In this document: piece after piece, positions 14,890 to 23,654 of the stretch | Position numbering within the stretch: position 1 is the stretch's first letter | Layout of the letters: each line of letters starts with the position of its first letter | Source: Enhydrobacter sp. | Lineage (GTDB): Bacteria; Pseudomonadota; Alphaproteobacteria; Reyranellales; Reyranellaceae | Assembly (NCBI GenBank): GCA_025808875.1 | Contig: CP075528.1 | Span: 4,834,473 to 4,898,472, forward strand | Length of the DNA stretch: 64,000 bases | Direction of reading: 5' to 3' | Program-made: the position numbers and the translations under genes | Notes under the pieces: generated by a model | What the model saw: only the letters and a program-made list of their open reading frames with translations | Database searches by the model: none | What the model was told of the DNA's origin: nothing

Positions 14890-16041
14890 ATGGTTGAGCT
14901 CGAACGATCGAAGGTGACCCTGGGCATTACGCCCTTGGTCGATTGTGCGCCGATCGTGCTGGCCGAGGAGTTGGGCGCGTTCGAGCGGCGCGGCCTTCAG
15001 GTCGAGATCCGCCGGGAGGCGTCGTGGGCGACCATTCGAGACAAGGTCGCGCTGGGTCTGCTCGACGCCGCCCAGATGCTCGCGCCCATGCCGCTGGCCA
15101 CCACGCTCGGCATCGACAGTGTCGGCGTGCCGATGATCGCAGCCATGACGCTCGACCAGAACGGCAATGCCATCACCCTGAGCGCCGGCTTGTGGGACGA
15201 AATCGAGCATTGTGCGCCCGCTCTTGTGGAGGCGGCGGCGACGCAGGGCCGGTCTCTCGACGCGCGCGCCTTGGCCGCTGTCGTGCAGGCGCGGGCCGTG
15301 GTCGGGCGACCGCCCGTGACGCTGGCGTCGGTCTTCCCTTACTCGTCGCACAACTATCTGCTGCGGCTCTGGCTGGCGTCGGGAGGGCTCGATCCCGACC
15401 GCGACGTGCGCCTCACCGTCGTGCCGCCGCCGCACATGGTCGCCCACATGTCGGGCGGCCTGATCGACGGCTATTGCGTCGGCGAGCCGTGGAACCAGCA
15501 GGCAGTCGCACTGGGCCTCGGCCGCATCGCCATTGCCGGCTGCCAGCTCTGGGGCGCGATGCCGGAGAAAGTGCTGGGGACCACCGAGGCGTGGGCACGG
15601 CGCCACCCCAAGACCTTGCGCGCGCTGATCGGCGCCATCGTCGAAGCCTGCGCCTGGCTCGATGAGCCGGCCAATCGCGTCGAAGCGGCGCGCGTGCTGG
15701 CCAGCCCGCGCTACGTCAATGCGCCCTTCGAAGTAATCGGCCGGTCGTTGGCGATGCCGGGCTTTCACATCTTCCATCGTGGCGACGCCAACTATCCCTG
15801 GCGCAGCCATGCCGACTGGTTCCTGGCGCAGATGGTCCGCTGGGGCCAACTCTGCGTCGACGTCGATCTGCTGGCCGTCGCCGATCGCGTGTTCCGCACC
15901 GATCTCTACCGCGTGGCCGCCGCGGAGATGGGCATGGCGTGCCCCATTGACGATCGCCTTCCGGAGGGCGCCCACGGCGAGCCGATGGTCCGTGAGCCAG
16001 ACCGGGTCCGCACGAGCAACTCGAGCATCAAACAGGGGTAG
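14890..16041 (+). CDS. nasS: NrtA-like protein without signal peptide, probable nitrate sensor NasS
   Basis: The 383-residue protein belongs to the NrtA/CmpA/NasF binding-protein family: K-V-T-L-G-I-T-P-L-V-D at the start, Y-S-S-H-N-Y-L-L-R near 155 and C-V-G-E-P-W-N-Q-Q-A near 197-207. It has no signal peptide, unlike the next gene. A cytoplasmic NrtA homologue beside nasT is the pattern of NasS, the nitrate/nitrite sensor that sequesters NasT. The start at 14890 has GTGGAG five bases upstream. The longer frame from 14857 lies inside the terminator. It is the first gene behind the antitermination leader, so its own synthesis should depend on NasT. Confidence 0.8.
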   Translation: MVELERSKVTLGITPLVDCAPIVLAEELGAFERRGLQVEIRREASWATIRDKVALGLLDAAQMLAPMPLATTLGIDSVGVPMIAAMTLDQNGNAITLSAGLWDEIEHCAPALVEAAATQGRSLDARALAAVVQARAVVGRPPVTLASVFPYSSHNYLLRLWLASGGLDPDRDVRLTVVPPPHMVAHMSGGLIDGYCVGEPWNQQAVALGLGRIAIAGCQLWGAMPEKVLGTTEAWARRHPKTLRALIGAIVEACAWLDEPANRVEAARVLASPRYVNAPFEVIGRSLAMPGFHIFHRGDANYPWRSHADWFLAQMVRWGQLCVDVDLLAVADRVFRTDLYRVAAAEMGMACPIDDRLPEGAHGEPMVREPDRVRTSNSSIKQG

Positions 16042-16044
16042 AGC

Positions 16045-17445
16045 ATGAGCATAAGTGGATCGCGCATATCGATAGGCCGCCGCGGCGTTCTCGCCGGCGC
16101 CGCAGCCGCCGCCGGGCTCATTGGCGGCTCAGCGCGCGCGCAGGCGCTCAAGCCCGAAAAGGACGAACTGAAGTTCGGCTTCATCAAGCTCACCGACATG
16201 GTGCCGTTGGCGATCGCCAAGGAGAAGGGCTTCTTCGAGGACGAAGGCCTGTTCGTTACGCTCGAGCCGCAGGCCAACTGGAAGGTGCTGCTCGACCGCG
16301 TGATCACCGGCGAACTCGACGGCGCGCACATGCTGGCCGGTCAACCGATCGCCGCGACCATCGGCTTCGGCACCAAGGCCGACATGGTGACCTCGTTCAC
16401 CATGGACCTCAATGGCAACGGCACCACCGTTTCCAACGAGGTCTGGGCCGAGATGAAGACGCACATCCCGGTCGGTCCGGACGGCAAGCCGCAGCATCCT
16501 TACAAGGCGAATGCGCTCAAGCCGGTGATCGAGAGGATGAAGGCCGAAGGCAAGCCCTTCAAGATGGGCATGGTCTTCCCCGTCTCGACACACAATTACG
16601 AGTTGCGTTATTGGCTCGCCGCCGGCGGCGTCCATCCCGGCTTCTACTCCAAGACCGACATCACCGGTCAGATCAAGGCGGACGCGCTCCTGTCGGTGAC
16701 GCCGCCGCCACAGATGCCCGCTACCCTGGAGGCGGGCACGATCCACGGCTACAGCGTCGGCGAGCCGTGGAACCAGCAGGCGGTGTTCAAGGGCATCGGC
16801 GTGCCGGTGGTCACCGACTACGACATCTTCAAGGACCGCGCGGAGAAGGTGTTCGGCGTCACCGCTGGGTTCGCCGCGAAACACCCCAATACGATGCTGG
16901 CGATCACCAAGGCGCTGATCCGCGCCGGCATGTGGCTCGATGCCGACAACAACGCCAACCGTCCCGAGGCGGTGAAGATCATTTCGCGGCCCGAATATGT
17001 CGGCGCCGACTATGCGGTGATAGCCAACTCAATGACCGGCACTTTCGAGTATGAGAAGGGCGACAAGCGGCCGGTGCCAGATTTCAATGTCTTCTTCCGC
17101 TATCACGCGACCCACCCATTCTACTCCGACGCCGTCTGGTATCTGACGCAGATGCGCCGGTGGGGGCAGATTCCCGAGCACAGGCCTGACGAGTGGTACC
17201 ACGAGACGGCGAAGAAGGTGTTCAAGCCCGATATCTATCTGAAGGCCGCGAAGCTGCTGATAGATGAGGGCAAGGCGAAGAAGGCGGACTTCCCGTTCGG
17301 CACCGATGGCTATCGCGCACGTACTGCCGAGAACATCGACGGCATCCCCTATGACGGCCGCACGCCCAACGCCTACATCGACAGCCTGCCTCTCGGTCTC
17401 AAGGGCAGACAGACTGTCGAGGGCACCGACGTGGTCGGCGGTTGA
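16045..17445 (+). CDS. nrtA: Nitrate ABC transporter substrate-binding protein
   Basis: The 466-residue NrtA-family protein has a twin-arginine signal (I-G-R-R-G-V-L-A-G-A-A-A-A-A-G, ending in A-R-A-Q near residue 31), so it is exported folded to the periplasm. The binding domain keeps S-T-H-N-Y-E-L-R-Y-W-L-A-A-G-G near 180 and S-V-G-E-P-W-N-Q-Q-A near 235, shared with the preceding NasS-like protein. It delivers nitrate, and perhaps nitrite, to NrtB/NrtCD. It follows nasS with three bases between the genes. Substrate assignment rests on the nirA/nasA context. Confidence 0.92.
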   Translation: MSISGSRISIGRRGVLAGAAAAAGLIGGSARAQALKPEKDELKFGFIKLTDMVPLAIAKEKGFFEDEGLFVTLEPQANWKVLLDRVITGELDGAHMLAGQPIAATIGFGTKADMVTSFTMDLNGNGTTVSNEVWAEMKTHIPVGPDGKPQHPYKANALKPVIERMKAEGKPFKMGMVFPVSTHNYELRYWLAAGGVHPGFYSKTDITGQIKADALLSVTPPPQMPATLEAGTIHGYSVGEPWNQQAVFKGIGVPVVTDYDIFKDRAEKVFGVTAGFAAKHPNTMLAITKALIRAGMWLDADNNANRPEAVKIISRPEYVGADYAVIANSMTGTFEYEKGDKRPVPDFNVFFRYHATHPFYSDAVWYLTQMRRWGQIPEHRPDEWYHETAKKVFKPDIYLKAAKLLIDEGKAKKADFPFGTDGYRARTAENIDGIPYDGRTPNAYIDSLPLGLKGRQTVEGTDVVGG

Positions 17446-17475
17446 CCGGCGCAGCGCATGACAAAGAGGCAGGCG

Positions 17476-18567
17476 ATGTCCAGCATCAGTGACAATCTCG
17501 TCGTCGACCCGGCCGCGCTGCGGCGCGTGCAGCGCCGCGAACTGATCTTCAGCCGCATCGCTCGCGCCTCGGCCTATCTCAACGTCGCTGGTCTGGGCTG
17601 GCTGGTGCCTCTGCTGCGCATGGCGGCGGGCGACAGCCCGCGCCACCAGCTCGGCGAGCTGCGGCATGTGCTGCTGGTGCCACTGGCCGGCATTGCCGTC
17701 TTCCTCGTGCTGTGGGGCGTGCTCGCACCGCAGGTCAAGACATCGCTCGGCGCGGTGCCTGGTCCGGTACAGGTGTGGCACCAGGCCATCAATCTCTACG
17801 ACGACCATGTGGCTGAGCGCGCCAAGGAGGAAGCGTTCTACGCCCGCCAAACCGAGCGCAACCGCCGCCTCGAGGCCGATGGCAGGGCCGACCAAGTGCG
17901 GTGGCGCAGCTACACCGGCAAGCCCACCTACCTCGACCAGATCCTGACCAGCCTTAAGACGGTGGCGCTCGGCTTCCTGATCGCCACCGCAATCGCCGTG
18001 CCGTTCGGCATCATGTGCGGCCTGTCACGGACGGTGAACAGCGGGCTCAACCCCCTGATCCAGATCTTCAAACCGGTGTCGCCGCTTGCCTGGCTGCCGA
18101 TCGTGACCATGGTCGTGTCGGCCCTCTACGTCGACCCGACCGGCTGGCTGCCCAAGTCACTGGTCATCTCCGCCATCACGGTGACCCTGTGCTCCTTGTG
18201 GCCGACCCTGATCAACACCACGCTTGGAGTCTCGTCGATCGACCGTGACCTAGTGAACGTCGGCAAGGTGCTGCAGCTTTCGACCGCCACGACCATCCGC
18301 AAGCTCGTGCTGCCCTCGGCGCTGCCGCTGATCTTCACCGGGCTGAGGCTGTCGTTGGGCGTCGGCTGGATGGTGCTGATCGCCGCCGAGATGCTGGCGC
18401 AGAACCCGGGCCTCGGGAAGTTCGTGTGGGACGAGTTCCAGAACGGATCGTCGGCGTCGCTAGCCAAGATCATGGTCGCGGTCCTCACCATCGGCCTGAT
18501 CGGCTTCCTGCTCGACCGCGTTATGTACGCGCTGCAAGCCGCCTTCACCCACGGCATGAACCGCTGA
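17476..18567 (+). CDS. nrtB: Nitrate ABC transporter permease
   Basis: The protein has 363 residues from the ATG at 17476, which has AGAGGCAGG upstream. An alternative ATG at 17458 lacks a site. One hydrophobic segment near residues 65-85 is followed by a long hydrophilic stretch (about 90-150). The conserved BPD permease core then starts at about 155, with the cytoplasmic coupling helix near 255-275. The extended N-terminus is usual for NrtB-type permeases. The gene lies between the binding protein and the fused ATPase, so the transporter is complete. Confidence 0.92.
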   Translation: MSSISDNLVVDPAALRRVQRRELIFSRIARASAYLNVAGLGWLVPLLRMAAGDSPRHQLGELRHVLLVPLAGIAVFLVLWGVLAPQVKTSLGAVPGPVQVWHQAINLYDDHVAERAKEEAFYARQTERNRRLEADGRADQVRWRSYTGKPTYLDQILTSLKTVALGFLIATAIAVPFGIMCGLSRTVNSGLNPLIQIFKPVSPLAWLPIVTMVVSALYVDPTGWLPKSLVISAITVTLCSLWPTLINTTLGVSSIDRDLVNVGKVLQLSTATTIRKLVLPSALPLIFTGLRLSLGVGWMVLIAAEMLAQNPGLGKFVWDEFQNGSSASLAKIMVAVLTIGLIGFLLDRVMYALQAAFTHGMNR

Positions 18568-18580
18568 CCGGAGGCCCACG

Positions 18581-20281
18581 ATGGCTTTTCTCGAGCTGAA
18601 GGGCGTGTGCAAGGGCTACGGCGGCGCCGGGCGACGCACCGAGGTTCTGCATGACATCGACCTCGCCGTCGAGGAGGGTGAGTTTGTCGCCATCGTCGGC
18701 TTCTCGGGGTCGGGTAAGACCACTCTCGTATCGCTGATGGCCGGGCTGCTCGAGCCCGATGTCGGTGAGGTGCGGCTCAAGGGACGGCCGGTCGAAGGCG
18801 CCGGCCCCGACCGTGGCCTGGTCTTCCAGAGTTACTCGCTGATGCCGTGGCTGACGGTCACCGCCAACGTCGCGCTGGCCGTCGACTCGGTGTTCAAGGG
18901 CAGCGGCAAGGTCGAGCGCGAGGCCCGCGTACGGCGTTACATCGACATGGTCGGGCTGAGTCACGCTGCCGATCGCCGTCCGGCCGAGTTGTCGGGTGGC
19001 ATGCGCCAGCGCGTCGCCGTGGCGCGCGCACTGGCGATCGATCCCGAGATCCTGCTGCTCGACGAGCCGTTGTCGGCGCTAGATGCGCTGACTCGCGCCA
19101 AGCTGCAGGACGAGTTCGAGGAGATCCGCGCGCAGGAAGGCAAGACAGTCGTCCTCATCACCAACGACGTCGACGAGGCGATTCTGCTGGCCGACCGCAT
19201 CGTCCCTCTGACACCCGGTCCCCGGGCGACTCTCGGGCCGTCCTTCAAGGTGACGATCCCGCGACCCCGCCAGCGCACGGCGCTCAACGGCGATCCGACA
19301 TTCAAGCGGTTGCGCGCCGACGTGACCAAGTACTTGATGGATCTCGGCATTGAGCGTCGAAGCGAGGGCGACGACCGATGCCTGCCCGACGTCCAGCCAG
19401 TGACCCAGCTCGAGCCGCCGCCCGAGGCGGTGCGCAAGGTGGCGCGCTCGGCGATCCTCGACCGCTATGTCGAGTTCTTCGACGTGACGAAGGTCTATCC
19501 GACGCCCAAGGGACCGCTCACGGTCGTCGAGAAATTCCAGTTCCTGATGAGGAAGGGCGAGTTCGTCTCGCTGATCGGCCACTCCGGCTGCGGCAAGTCG
19601 ACCGTGCTGTCCATGGTCGCCGGCCTGACCGAGATCTCTGGTGGCGGCGTCGTGCTGAACGGCCGCGAGATCGACGCCGCCGGTCCCGACCGCGCGGTCG
19701 TGTTTCAGGCACCATCGTTGATGCCTTGGCTGACGGCGCGCGAGAACGTCGCCTTGGGAGTCGACAAGGTCTATCCCCACGCCACACCGGCCGAGCGCCG
19801 GGAAATTGTCGAATACTACCTCGCGCGGGTCGGCCTCGCTGATTCCATGCACAAGCCGGCTAGCGAGCTGTCGAATGGCATGAAGCAACGTGTCGGCATC
19901 GCCCGCGCCTTCGCTCTGTCGCCCAAGCTGCTGCTGCTCGACGAACCGTTCGGCATGCTCGACAGCTTGACTCGCTGGGAGCTGCAGGAAGTGTTGATGG
20001 ACGTCTGGAAGCGCACACAGGTCACCGCAATCTGCGTCACCCACGACGTCGACGAGGCGATCCTGCTGGCCGATCGCATTGTCATGATGACCAACGGGCC
20101 GAACGCCACCATCGGCAACATCCTCGACGTGCCGCTGCCCCGGCCGCGCACGCGCAAGGCACTGCTCGAGCATCCCGACTATTACCGCTATCGCGGCGAG
20201 GTTCTGACCTTCCTCCAAGAGTACGAGCACGGCGCCAAGCCGAGGGTTGCGGCGCCGGTGGTCGCCAGGGCGGCGGCATGA
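18581..20281 (+). CDS. Nitrate ABC transporter, two ATPase domains fused in one chain
   Basis: The 566-residue protein holds two complete nucleotide-binding domains in tandem, corresponding to NrtC/NrtD ATPase halves. Domain 1 (about 1-265): Walker A G-F-S-G-S-G-K-T-T (40-48), signature L-S-G-G-M (137-141), Walker B L-L-L-D-E-P, but the H-loop histidine is Asn195. Domain 2 (about 296-560): Walker A G-H-S-G-C-G-K-S-T (333-341), signature L-S-N-G-M (430-434), His488 present. The domain-1 H-loop and domain-2 signature would meet in the same composite ATP site, so one site is probably impaired. The final bases overlap the nirA start (ATGA). Confidence 0.92.
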   Translation: MAFLELKGVCKGYGGAGRRTEVLHDIDLAVEEGEFVAIVGFSGSGKTTLVSLMAGLLEPDVGEVRLKGRPVEGAGPDRGLVFQSYSLMPWLTVTANVALAVDSVFKGSGKVEREARVRRYIDMVGLSHAADRRPAELSGGMRQRVAVARALAIDPEILLLDEPLSALDALTRAKLQDEFEEIRAQEGKTVVLITNDVDEAILLADRIVPLTPGPRATLGPSFKVTIPRPRQRTALNGDPTFKRLRADVTKYLMDLGIERRSEGDDRCLPDVQPVTQLEPPPEAVRKVARSAILDRYVEFFDVTKVYPTPKGPLTVVEKFQFLMRKGEFVSLIGHSGCGKSTVLSMVAGLTEISGGGVVLNGREIDAAGPDRAVVFQAPSLMPWLTARENVALGVDKVYPHATPAERREIVEYYLARVGLADSMHKPASELSNGMKQRVGIARAFALSPKLLLLDEPFGMLDSLTRWELQEVLMDVWKRTQVTAICVTHDVDEAILLADRIVMMTNGPNATIGNILDVPLPRPRTRKALLEHPDYYRYRGEVLTFLQEYEHGAKPRVAAPVVARAAA

Positions 20282-22059
20282 GCGTATTCGATGAGTCACA
20301 GAAGCAGTGGCTGCAGGGCTTCGTCAGCGGCCTGGAGGCGCGCAAGGCCGCCGATCGGTTAGCCGGCCGGCCCCCGGTGTCGACGGTCGGCCCGCCGGTC
20401 GGTCCCGACGCGCTGCAGCATGCCGCCCAAGATCGTGCTGTCGCGTGGGGTGGCAAGTTGGTCGCCGAGGAGACAGCCAAGCGGCAGCGCCATCCACTCG
20501 ATCGTTGGGACGAGGTCGTGGGTCGTGCCGAAGCCGGTCAGTTCCCCAAGGGCATCGACGTCTTCCTCACCAAGTACCACGGCCTTTTCTACGTCGCGCC
20601 GGCACAAGACTCCTTCATGTGCCGGCTGCGCATTCCCAACGGCATCCTGAAAGCCTGGCAGGCTCGTGGTCTCGCCGACGCGGCTGAGGTCTTTGGCGGC
20701 GGCTATGTCGACGTTACGACACGCGCCAACCTCCAGATTCGGGAGATTCCCGCTCGCCATGCGGTCGGCATGCTGTTCGCGGTACAGGAACTCGGGCTGA
20801 CGGCGCGCGGTTCCGGTGCCGACAACATCCGCAACATCACCGGCAGCCCGACGGCCGGCATCGATCCACAAGAACTCATCGACACGCGGCCGCTGTGCCG
20901 GGACATGCATCACTACATCCTGAATCACCGCGAGATGTACGGCCTGCCGCGCAAGTTCAACATCGCCTTCGATGGCGGCGGAGGCGTTCCCGTACTGGAA
21001 GACACCAACGACATCGGCTTCGTGGCCTGCCGGGTCGTCAGCGGCCCGGGCGTCGACCCGGGAGTCTACTTTCGCCTGCAGCTCGGCGGCATCACGGGGC
21101 ATCTCGACTTCGCCCACGAGACCGGCGTTCTGCTGAAGCCCGAGGAGTGTGTGAAGGTCGCCGGCGCCGTCGTGCGAGCCTTCATCGCCCATGGTGACCG
21201 AACCAATCGACAGAAAGCTCGTCTCAAGTATGTACTCGATCGCATGGGGCGCGAGGCTTTCCTCAGAGAGGTGGAAGTCGAGTATGGTGTGCCGCTGCGC
21301 CGCTCGGCAGGCGTCGAGATCGCGCCCCGGTTGCGATCCGACAAGCATGGCCATGTCGGGGTGCATTCCCAGAAGCAGCCCGGCAGAAGTTATCTGGGTC
21401 TTATCCTGCCGGTCGGACGCCTGACCACGGAGCAGATGCGCGGCCTTGCCGAGATCGCCGAGCGGTTCGGCAGCGGCACGCTGCGCTTGACGGTTTGGCA
21501 GAATGTGCTGATTTCGGATGTCGCCACCGGTGATGTCGGCGTCTGCATCGCTGCCGTCAGGGCGTTGGGCCTCGATGTCGAGGCGAGCGCCATCCGCCGT
21601 GGACTCGTGGCCTGTACCGGCAATGCCGGCTGCAAGTTCGCTGCCTCCAACACCAAGGGTCACGCGCTGAGGCTGGCCGACCATCTGGAGGCGCGGCTCG
21701 CCGTCGACCTGCCGATAAACATCCATCTCACTGGCTGTCACCATTCCTGCGCTCAGCATTATGTCGGCGATATCGGGCTGATTGCCTGTAAGGTCGACCG
21801 CGGCGAGGACAGTGCCGAGGGCTATCATGTCTTCATCGGTGGCGGCGCGGCCTCTACCGCTGAGCAGGCGATGGCTCGTGAATATGCCCAGTCGGTGGCA
21901 TTCGACGACCTGCCGTCTCTGGTCGAGCGCCTTCTGGCGGCATGGCTCGCCCATCGCCAGGTGCCAACCGAAACTTTCTTCGAATTTTGCCGTCGCCACG
22001 AGATCGCCGCGCTGCGGGACCTTGCCGGCCGCACGCCGCTTCGGGCGTTGGCTGCATGA
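20278..22059 (+). CDS. nirA: Assimilatory nitrite reductase, siroheme/Fe4S4 (NirA family)
   Basis: The 593-residue protein belongs to the nitrite/sulfite reductase family with two ferredoxin-like and two siroheme/Fe-S half domains. The cluster ligands are visible as C-T-G-N-A-G-C (near 449-455) and C-H-H-S-C (near 489-493), the C-x5-C...C-x3-C pattern that bridges the [4Fe-4S] cluster and siroheme. The N-terminal half has R-x-R-I-P-N-G and T-T-R-A-N-L-Q-I-R. It reduces nitrite to ammonium in six one-electron steps in the cytoplasm. The following overlapping gene probably supplies electrons, and cysG at the end of the operon supplies siroheme. Specificity for nitrite over sulfite is from context. 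Confidence 0.9.
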   Translation: MSVFDESQKQWLQGFVSGLEARKAADRLAGRPPVSTVGPPVGPDALQHAAQDRAVAWGGKLVAEETAKRQRHPLDRWDEVVGRAEAGQFPKGIDVFLTKYHGLFYVAPAQDSFMCRLRIPNGILKAWQARGLADAAEVFGGGYVDVTTRANLQIREIPARHAVGMLFAVQELGLTARGSGADNIRNITGSPTAGIDPQELIDTRPLCRDMHHYILNHREMYGLPRKFNIAFDGGGGVPVLEDTNDIGFVACRVVSGPGVDPGVYFRLQLGGITGHLDFAHETGVLLKPEECVKVAGAVVRAFIAHGDRTNRQKARLKYVLDRMGREAFLREVEVEYGVPLRRSAGVEIAPRLRSDKHGHVGVHSQKQPGRSYLGLILPVGRLTTEQMRGLAEIAERFGSGTLRLTVWQNVLISDVATGDVGVCIAAVRALGLDVEASAIRRGLVACTGNAGCKFAASNTKGHALRLADHLEARLAVDLPINIHLTGCHHSCAQHYVGDIGLIACKVDRGEDSAEGYHVFIGGGAASTAEQAMAREYAQSVAFDDLPSLVERLLAAWLAHRQVPTETFFEFCRRHEIAALRDLAGRTPLRALAA

Positions 22060-23648
22060 ACGCGATCGCAGCCCAGCCGCGGATCATCCCCGACAACGCG
22101 CCGTTCTCGCCGGAGCAACGCGCCTGGTTGAACGGCTTCTTCGCCGCCTATCTCGAGGTTGGGACTGGGACGATGGGTGACGATGGCGGATCGTCGACAG
22201 GCCCAGCCGACATGGGCGAAGAATTCCCCTGGCACGACGCGTCTCTCCCGATGTCCGATCGCCTCGCCCTCGCGAAGGACCGCAAGCCGGAGCGCCAGCT
22301 CATGGCGGCGATGGCGCAGCTCGATTGCGGGCAATGCGGCTATCTTTGCCAAACCTATGCCGAGGCGGTGTGGTCAGGCGCCGAGATCGACATGGGCCGC
22401 TGCGTGCCGGGTGGCAAGGAGACTCAACGCAAACTCAAGGAACTGCTGGCGACGCTTGAACCATTGCGCGGTAGCGCCACCATCGCCACGCCCACTGTCA
22501 AGTTCTCGAGTCCGCCCGGCTTCTCGCGCGATCGGCCGGCGCTTGCCACGCTCGTCGATGCGCATCCACTCAACCGTCCCGGGTCGGAGAAGGACGTGCG
22601 GCACGTCGTACTCGACCTCTCGGCCACCGATGTCACTTACGACGCGGGCGACAGTCTCGGTGTCTTCGCGCGGAAGAACCCGCAACTCGTGCAATCCGTG
22701 CTCGACCGCCTGGGTGCCAATGGCGAAGAGATGGTCGCCTTCGATGGCGAGGCGCTGCCGTTGCGCCAAGTGCTGCTCGGCAAGGTCGACATCACGCGGC
22801 CGAGTGACGAATGCATGCTGTTCCTGGCCGAGCGCGCGTTCGAAGAGAAAGACGTGCTCATGCTGCAGGCTTTGACGCGTGGCGAGGGCCCGCCGGAACT
22901 CGCTTCTGCAGACCTTCTCGATCTTCTGATGGCCTGCCCTTCGGTCATGCCGTCTCTACCTGGTCTACTGAGATCGCTCGATCGCCTGCAGCCACGCCTC
23001 TATTCCATCGCCTCCTCGCCGAAGGTGCATCCGCGCGAGGTGCACCTCACCGTGTCTGCGGTGCGTTGGGAGAGCAACGAGCGGCAGCGCACCGGTATCG
23101 GCTCCTGCTACCTCGCCGACTTCGCAAAGCCGGGTGATGTCGTGCCGATCTTCGTGCAGAAGAACCACGGCTTCCATCCTCCGCGGGACGATTCGGCTCA
23201 TGCCATCATGGTAGGACCGGGAACGGGCATTGCACCGTTTCGCGCCTTCCTGGAGGAACGCGAGGCGCGTGGCGCTGGACAGAAGGGCGGTCGCAACTGG
23301 CTGTTCTTCGGCGATCAGAAACGTGGAGCGGACTTCCTTTACGAAGACCAGATCATGGATTGGCAGCGGCGCGGCGTACTGAACCGCCTCGATCTCGCCT
23401 TCTCGCGCGACCAGCCGGAAAAGATCTATGTCCAGCATCGCATGCGAGAAAGTGCCGCTGAGTTGTGGCGCTGGCTGGAAGAGGGGGCGTACTTCTATGT
23501 CTGCGGCGATGCCAAGCGCATGGCCAAGGATGTCGAGGATACATTGCTGCAGATCGCCCAGGAGCAGGGCGGCTGGGGTGGGACCGACGCCCGGGCGTGG
23601 CTCGAGGGGCTCGCCAAGTCCGGGCGCTACCAGCGCGACGTCTACTGA
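22056..23648 (+). CDS. Fe-S/FAD/NADPH flavoprotein (CysJ-like without flavodoxin), electron donor
   Basis: The 530-residue protein is coupled to nirA by ATGA. Residues 91-116 form a cysteine motif C-x2-C-x3-C-x17-C ending in V-P-G-G, resembling the [4Fe-4S] motif of RnfB-like proteins. Residues about 150-530 are a CysJ/cytochrome-P450-reductase-type FAD and NADPH module: R-L-Y-S-I-A-S-S-P (near 326), G-I-G-S-C-Y, G-P-G-T-G-I-A-P-F-R near 388 and the C-terminal Y-V-C-G-D-A...R-Y-Q-R-D-V-Y. The flavodoxin domain of CysJ is absent and the Fe-S domain stands in its place. I infer transfer from NADPH to FAD to [4Fe-4S] to NirA, and possibly also to NasA. Confidence 0.9.
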   Translation: MNAIAAQPRIIPDNAPFSPEQRAWLNGFFAAYLEVGTGTMGDDGGSSTGPADMGEEFPWHDASLPMSDRLALAKDRKPERQLMAAMAQLDCGQCGYLCQTYAEAVWSGAEIDMGRCVPGGKETQRKLKELLATLEPLRGSATIATPTVKFSSPPGFSRDRPALATLVDAHPLNRPGSEKDVRHVVLDLSATDVTYDAGDSLGVFARKNPQLVQSVLDRLGANGEEMVAFDGEALPLRQVLLGKVDITRPSDECMLFLAERAFEEKDVLMLQALTRGEGPPELASADLLDLLMACPSVMPSLPGLLRSLDRLQPRLYSIASSPKVHPREVHLTVSAVRWESNERQRTGIGSCYLADFAKPGDVVPIFVQKNHGFHPPRDDSAHAIMVGPGTGIAPFRAFLEEREARGAGQKGGRNWLFFGDQKRGADFLYEDQIMDWQRRGVLNRLDLAFSRDQPEKIYVQHRMRESAAELWRWLEEGAYFYVCGDAKRMAKDVEDTLLQIAQEQGGWGGTDARAWLEGLAKSGRYQRDVY

Positions 23649-23654
23649 GGCGCC

